NCBI GenBank assembly: GCA_041571575.1
Contig: JBFFTZ010000081.1
Coordinates: 1 to 8,998 of the forward strand
Direction of reading: 5' to 3'
DNA: 8,998 nucleotides
Origin: CAKZML01 sp041571575
GTDB lineage: Bacteria > Pseudomonadota > Gammaproteobacteria > Steroidobacterales > BM003
The notes beneath the pieces are model-generated. The model made no database searches. It was not told where the DNA came from and saw only the letters and a list, made by a program, of their open reading frames with translations. The translations under genes and the position numbers were made by a program. Each line of letters starts with the position of its first letter. Position 1 is the stretch's first letter. Shown here piece after piece: positions 5,825 to 8,998 of this stretch.

Positions 5825-7117
5825 TTACTGGCCGGGTTTTTCCCGGGCTACCGCCCGGTGACCGATATCCTTGCGACAGTACATGTCTTCCCAGTTGATG
5901 TCCGCGACCAGGCGATACGCGCTGGCCTGTGCATGGGTGACATCCTGTCCCAGGGCAACGACGCACAGGACGCGACCACCATTGGTTAGCACCTTGCCGT
6001 CTTCAAGGCGGGTGCCCGCGTGAAAGACTTTCTGCTGGGTTTCATCGATTTCGTGCAGGCCTCTGATTACCTTGCCCTTGGCGTAGGCTGCCGGATAGCC
6101 GCCGGCGGCCAATACCACACCCAGTGCGGGCCGGGGATCGAACTGGATTTCATACTCATCCAGTTTGCCGTCCAGTGCCGCCAGGCAGAGCTTCACCAGG
6201 TCCGACTGCATGCGCATCATGATGGGCTGGGTTTCCGGATCACCGAAACGGCAGTTGAATTCCAGCACCTTGGGGGTCCCACTTTCGTCAATCATGACAC
6301 CGGCGTACAGGAAGCCGGTGTAGGGCGAGCCGTCTGCGGCCAGGCCGGCGACGGTGGGTTCCATGACCTCTTCCATGATCCGATGGTGAATCTTGGCAGT
6401 GACTACCGGTGCCGGGGAGTAGGCGCCCATGCCGCCAGTGTTGGGTCCGGTGTCGCCTTCGTCCCTGGCCTTGTGGTCCTGGGAGGTGGCGAATGCCAGG
6501 ATGTTATGTCCATCCACCATGGCGATAAAGCTGGCTTCCTCACCGCGCAGGAATTCTTCGACCACGATGCGCGCGCCGGCTGAGCCGAAGGCCCCGCCCT
6601 GGAGCATGTCGCGGGCAGCGTTCTCGGCTTCTTCCACCGTTTGAGCAACCACCACGCCCTTGCCGGCGGCCAGGCCGTCAGCTTTGACCACGATTGGGGC
6701 GCCGTGCTCCCGGATATAGGCCAGCGCCGGTTCCAGGCTGTCGAAATTGCCGTAGCTGGCGGTGGGAATATTGTGTCGGGCCAGGAAATCCTTGGAGAAG
6801 GCCTTGGAGCCTTCCAGTTGCGCTGCGGCCGCGGAGGGGCCGAAGCAATTCAGGCCCCGGCTGGCGAACAGGTCGGTGACGCCGGCTACCAGCGGACCTT
6901 CGGGGCCCACAATGGTCAGGCCGATGTCTTCTTTCTCGGCAAAATCGGCAAGAGCCTGGATGTCTTCGGCCGGTATATCGACATTTTCGACATTCGGTTC
7001 CAGGGCCGTGCCGGCATTGCCCGGCGCAACGTAAACCACGTCAGCCATGGGAGACTGAGCTGCTTTCCAGGCGAGGGCATGTTCCCGGCCGCCGCCACCT
7101 ATCACCAAAATTTTCAT
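5825..7117 (-). CDS. purD: Phosphoribosylamine-glycine ligase (GAR synthetase)
   Basis: PurD joins glycine to 5-phosphoribosylamine with ATP to form GAR, the second step of de novo purine synthesis, in the cytoplasm. The 430-residue protein is full length for the monofunctional bacterial enzyme. The N-terminal domain begins with the nucleotide-binding GGGGREHA (7-14), followed by GPEGPLVAG (71-79). The ATP-grasp domain shows VVKADGLAAGKGVVV (143-157), DEGDTGPNTGGMGAYSP (219-235) and the metal-binding EFNCRFGDPETQ (286-297). The C-terminal domain has VVLAAGGYP (334-342). The start is the ATG at 7115-7117 with a GGGAG-rich stretch about ten bases upstream. It lies 60 bases behind purH in the same direction and is most likely cotranscribed with it. 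No truncation or missing key residue was noticed. Confidence 0.98.
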   Translation of the reverse strand: MKILVIGGGGREHALAWKAAQSPMADVVYVAPGNAGTALEPNVENVDIPAEDIQALADFAEKEDIGLTIVGPEGPLVAGVTDLFASRGLNCFGPSAAAAQLEGSKAFSKDFLARHNIPTASYGNFDSLEPALAYIREHGAPIVVKADGLAAGKGVVVAQTVEEAENAARDMLQGGAFGSAGARIVVEEFLRGEEASFIAMVDGHNILAFATSQDHKARDEGDTGPNTGGMGAYSPAPVVTAKIHHRIMEEVMEPTVAGLAADGSPYTGFLYAGVMIDESGTPKVLEFNCRFGDPETQPIMMRMQSDLVKLCLAALDGKLDEYEIQFDPRPALGVVLAAGGYPAAYAKGKVIRGLHEIDETQQKVFHAGTRLEDGKVLTNGGRVLCVVALGQDVTHAQASAYRLVADINWEDMYCRKDIGHRAVAREKPGQ

Positions 7118-7177
7118 GAAGCACTTCTCTCCCGGCCAAATTCGTTGTGGTTACTGTTTTTGGTCCATGGCCTCAGA

Positions 7178-8746
7178 TCAATGTCTGAAATGCCGCATCC
7201 CTGTGAACACCATGGCCAGGTCGTGCTCGTTGGCCGCCTGGATGACTTCCTCGTCACGCATTGAACCACCGGGCTGAATCACGGCGGTGATGCCATGCTC
7301 GGCCGCGGCATCGATGCCGTCCCGGAAGGGGAAGAAGGCATCGGAGGCCATTACAGAGCCTTTTACCTGCAGGTCCACATCGGCCGCCTTGATGGCGGCG
7401 ATGCGGGTGCTGTATACGCGACTCATCTGGCCGGCGCCTACACCAATGGTCATCTTGTCCTTGCAGAACACGATCGCATTGGATTTCACGAACTTGGCAA
7501 CACGCCAGGCGAACATCATGTCGGTCAGTTCCTGTTCGCCGGGCTGGCGGGCAGATACCACCTTGATCTGCTCCCGGGTTACCAGGGCCAGGTCACGGTC
7601 CTGTACCAGCAAGCCGCCATTGACACGCTTGTAGTCCAGTCCGGCCAGCGGGGCATCCACGTCCCATTGGCCGGTAAGCAGCACCCGGACGTTGGCCTTG
7701 GCGGACACAACTTCCAGGGCGTCTGCATCGGCGTCCGGCGCAATGATGACTTCAACGAACTGGCGCTCGATGATCATGGACGCGGTTACGGCATCCAGGT
7801 TTCTGTTGAAGGCGATGATTCCGCCAAACGCCGAGGTAGGGTCTGTCTGGTAGGCCCGCTCGTAAGCTTCGCCTATGGTCGCGTTGACCGCGACGCCACA
7901 GGGGTTGGCGTGTTTGACGATGACGCAGGCCGGTTCCTTGAACTGCTTGACGCATTCCAGGGCCGAATCGGCATCGGCTATGTTGTTGTAGGACAGTTCC
8001 TTGCCCTGCTTCTGTATCGCAGTGGCCAGGGAGGCCTCGCGGGCACCGGGTTCTACATAAAATGCTGCCCGCTGGTGGGGGTTTTCGCCGTAGCGCAGGA
8101 TCTGTTTGCGATCCAGGGCCAGGTCGAACTTTTCACCCATCTCTTCGGCATCGGGGCTTTCCAGGTGGGTGGAAAGGTAGCGGCTGATGGCGGTGTCATA
8201 GTGGGCGGTGTGCGAATAGGCTTTTACGGCCAGGGCATAGCGGGTCTTGTACGCAAGGTGAGAATCGTTGCTGCGCAATTCTTTAAGCAGCGAGTCGTAG
8301 TCGCCGGGATTGACCACTACCGCAACACCAGCATGATTCTTTGCTGCGGCACGCAGCATCGCGGGTCCGCCGATATCGATATTCTCGATGGCCTCTTCCA
8401 GGGTGCACTCAGGACGGGCAATGGTCTGCTCAAAGGGGTACAGATTCACCACCAGCAGATCAATCGGGGCAATGTCATGTTCTTCCATGACCGCTTCATC
8501 TATGCCTCGGCGTCCCAGCAGGCCGCCGTGAATCTTCGGATGCAGTGTCTTGACCCGTCCGGCCATGATTTCGGGGAAGCCGGTGTGGTCCGACACGTCC
8601 TTTACGGGAAGCCCCGCGTCGCGAATCAGCGCGGCAGTGCCGCCGGTGGAGAGAAGTTCTATGCCCAGGTCCACGAGGGAGCGAGCCAGTTCGGCGACTC
8701 CGGATTTGTCGGAGACGCTGATCAGAGCGCGTCGAATTTGAGTCAT
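7178..8746 (-). CDS. purH: Bifunctional AICAR formyltransferase / IMP cyclohydrolase
   Basis: PurH carries out the last two steps to IMP: it formylates AICAR using 10-formyl-tetrahydrofolate and then closes the ring. The 522 residues match the usual bacterial length. The N-terminal cyclohydrolase domain opens with ALISVSDKSG (7-16) and includes ELLSTGGTA (30-38) and GRVKTLHPKIHGGLL (63-77). The C-terminal transformylase domain carries the catalytic Lys278-His279 in VKHANPCGVA, SAFGGIIAFN (305-314), and late blocks KSNAIVFCKD (421-430), GVGAGQMSRV (435-444) and SDAFFPFRDG (468-477). GAGG lies just ahead of the ATG at 8744-8746. The gap to the upstream fis gene is 12 bases, so fis, purH and purD probably form one operon. 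Confidence 0.98.
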   Translation of the reverse strand: MTQIRRALISVSDKSGVAELARSLVDLGIELLSTGGTAALIRDAGLPVKDVSDHTGFPEIMAGRVKTLHPKIHGGLLGRRGIDEAVMEEHDIAPIDLLVVNLYPFEQTIARPECTLEEAIENIDIGGPAMLRAAAKNHAGVAVVVNPGDYDSLLKELRSNDSHLAYKTRYALAVKAYSHTAHYDTAISRYLSTHLESPDAEEMGEKFDLALDRKQILRYGENPHQRAAFYVEPGAREASLATAIQKQGKELSYNNIADADSALECVKQFKEPACVIVKHANPCGVAVNATIGEAYERAYQTDPTSAFGGIIAFNRNLDAVTASMIIERQFVEVIIAPDADADALEVVSAKANVRVLLTGQWDVDAPLAGLDYKRVNGGLLVQDRDLALVTREQIKVVSARQPGEQELTDMMFAWRVAKFVKSNAIVFCKDKMTIGVGAGQMSRVYSTRIAAIKAADVDLQVKGSVMASDAFFPFRDGIDAAAEHGITAVIQPGGSMRDEEVIQAANEHDLAMVFTGMRHFRH

Positions 8747-8758
8747 TGTGAGCCTCAG

Positions 8759-8998
8759 TTAGTCAATCAGGTGATAGCTGCGTAATTTTTTTCGCAGGGT
8801 TCCGCGATTGATGCCAAGTATGTCTGCAGCACGGCTTTGATTGCCGCCGGTGAATTCCAGAACAGCCTTGAATAAAGGTTGTTCAACCTCACTCATTACC
8901 AGCGTATACAAGTCACCCGGCCGATGGCCGTTGAGGTTCTTGAAATACGCATTCAGAGCATCATGTGTGAGGTCCCTTAAGGGTTTTTGTCCGCCTGA
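8759..8998 (-). CDS. fis: DNA-binding protein Fis, N-terminus beyond window edge
   Basis: Fis is a small nucleoid-associated protein that bends DNA as a homodimer and regulates rRNA operons, recombination and many other genes. The last 79 residues are visible of a protein usually near 98, so only about 20 N-terminal residues are missing beyond 8998. The visible part contains QKPLRDLTHDALNAYF, then DLYTLVMSEVEQPL of the dimer helices, and the helix-turn-helix GNQSRAADILGINRG followed by TLRKKLRSYHLID. The INRGTLRKKL segment matches the DNA-contacting recognition helix of E. coli Fis almost exactly. The stop lies 12 bases before purH on the same strand. E. coli fis follows dusB; whether dusB is upstream here cannot be seen. 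Confidence 0.97.
   Translation of the reverse strand, partial: SGGQKPLRDLTHDALNAYFKNLNGHRPGDLYTLVMSEVEQPLFKAVLEFTGGNQSRAADILGINRGTLRKKLRSYHLID

Noticed and set aside
7173..7188. Small hairpin TCAGA-6-TCTGA at the purH stop, considered as a terminator between purH and purD
   Set aside because: The stem is only five AT-containing pairs and no T-run follows on the minus strand, so it is unlikely to stop transcription.
6020..7264. Plus-strand frames of 187 and 207 codons opposite purD
   Set aside because: purD motifs on the minus strand are unambiguous, and these frames are simple complements of them with no ribosome site or motif of their own.
7295..8785. A 496-codon open frame on the plus strand opposite purH
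   Set aside because: It lies antisense to the unmistakable purH and matches no family I recognise. Its composition is what results from reading the complement of a GC-rich gene, so it is a shadow frame.

Overview
The window looks like ordinary chromosome from a gammaproteobacterium with moderately high GC. The strongest evidence is at the right edge: an unmistakable Fis protein (C-terminal helix-turn-helix ending RKKLRSYHLID) followed closely by purH and purD on the minus strand. A fis-purH-purD order is known from Pseudomonas-like and marine gammaproteobacterial lineages, whereas E. coli keeps fis and purHD apart. A small DUF3012-type lipoprotein and a long monofunctional pyrroline-5-carboxylate dehydrogenase also fit a marine or environmental gammaproteobacterium. 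The genus cannot be named from this sequence.

Left part, plus strand (1-5756): eight genes read in one direction. They are the C-terminal half of a nitrilase (cut by the window edge), an APC-superfamily amino-acid permease, a VOC/glyoxalase-fold protein, a four-helix membrane protein of unknown function, a 58-residue lipoprotein, a GNAT acetyltransferase starting at TTG, a MAPEG-family membrane protein, and L-glutamate gamma-semialdehyde (P5C) dehydrogenase. The membrane protein, lipoprotein, GNAT and MAPEG genes are tightly spaced and could share a transcript. The others are separated by gaps of about 90-125 bases. A strong intrinsic terminator (5785-5815) closes this block just after the dehydrogenase gene.

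Right part, minus strand (5825-8998): fis (N-terminus off the edge), purH and purD lie head to tail with gaps of 12 and 60 bases, converging on the plus-strand block. PurD makes GAR early in de novo purine synthesis, and PurH carries out the last two steps to IMP.

Functionally the left block mixes nitrogen and amino-acid metabolism (nitrilase, permease, P5C dehydrogenase) with small membrane or envelope proteins. No mobile element, CRISPR array, tRNA or rRNA was seen, and no intergenic stretch exceeds about 125 bases. The less ordinary items are two inverted repeats directly upstream of start regions (1968-2017 and 2513-2531), the very short lipoprotein gene, and a P5C dehydrogenase with no proline dehydrogenase partner in view. 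I found no convincing sign of a novel multi-gene system.
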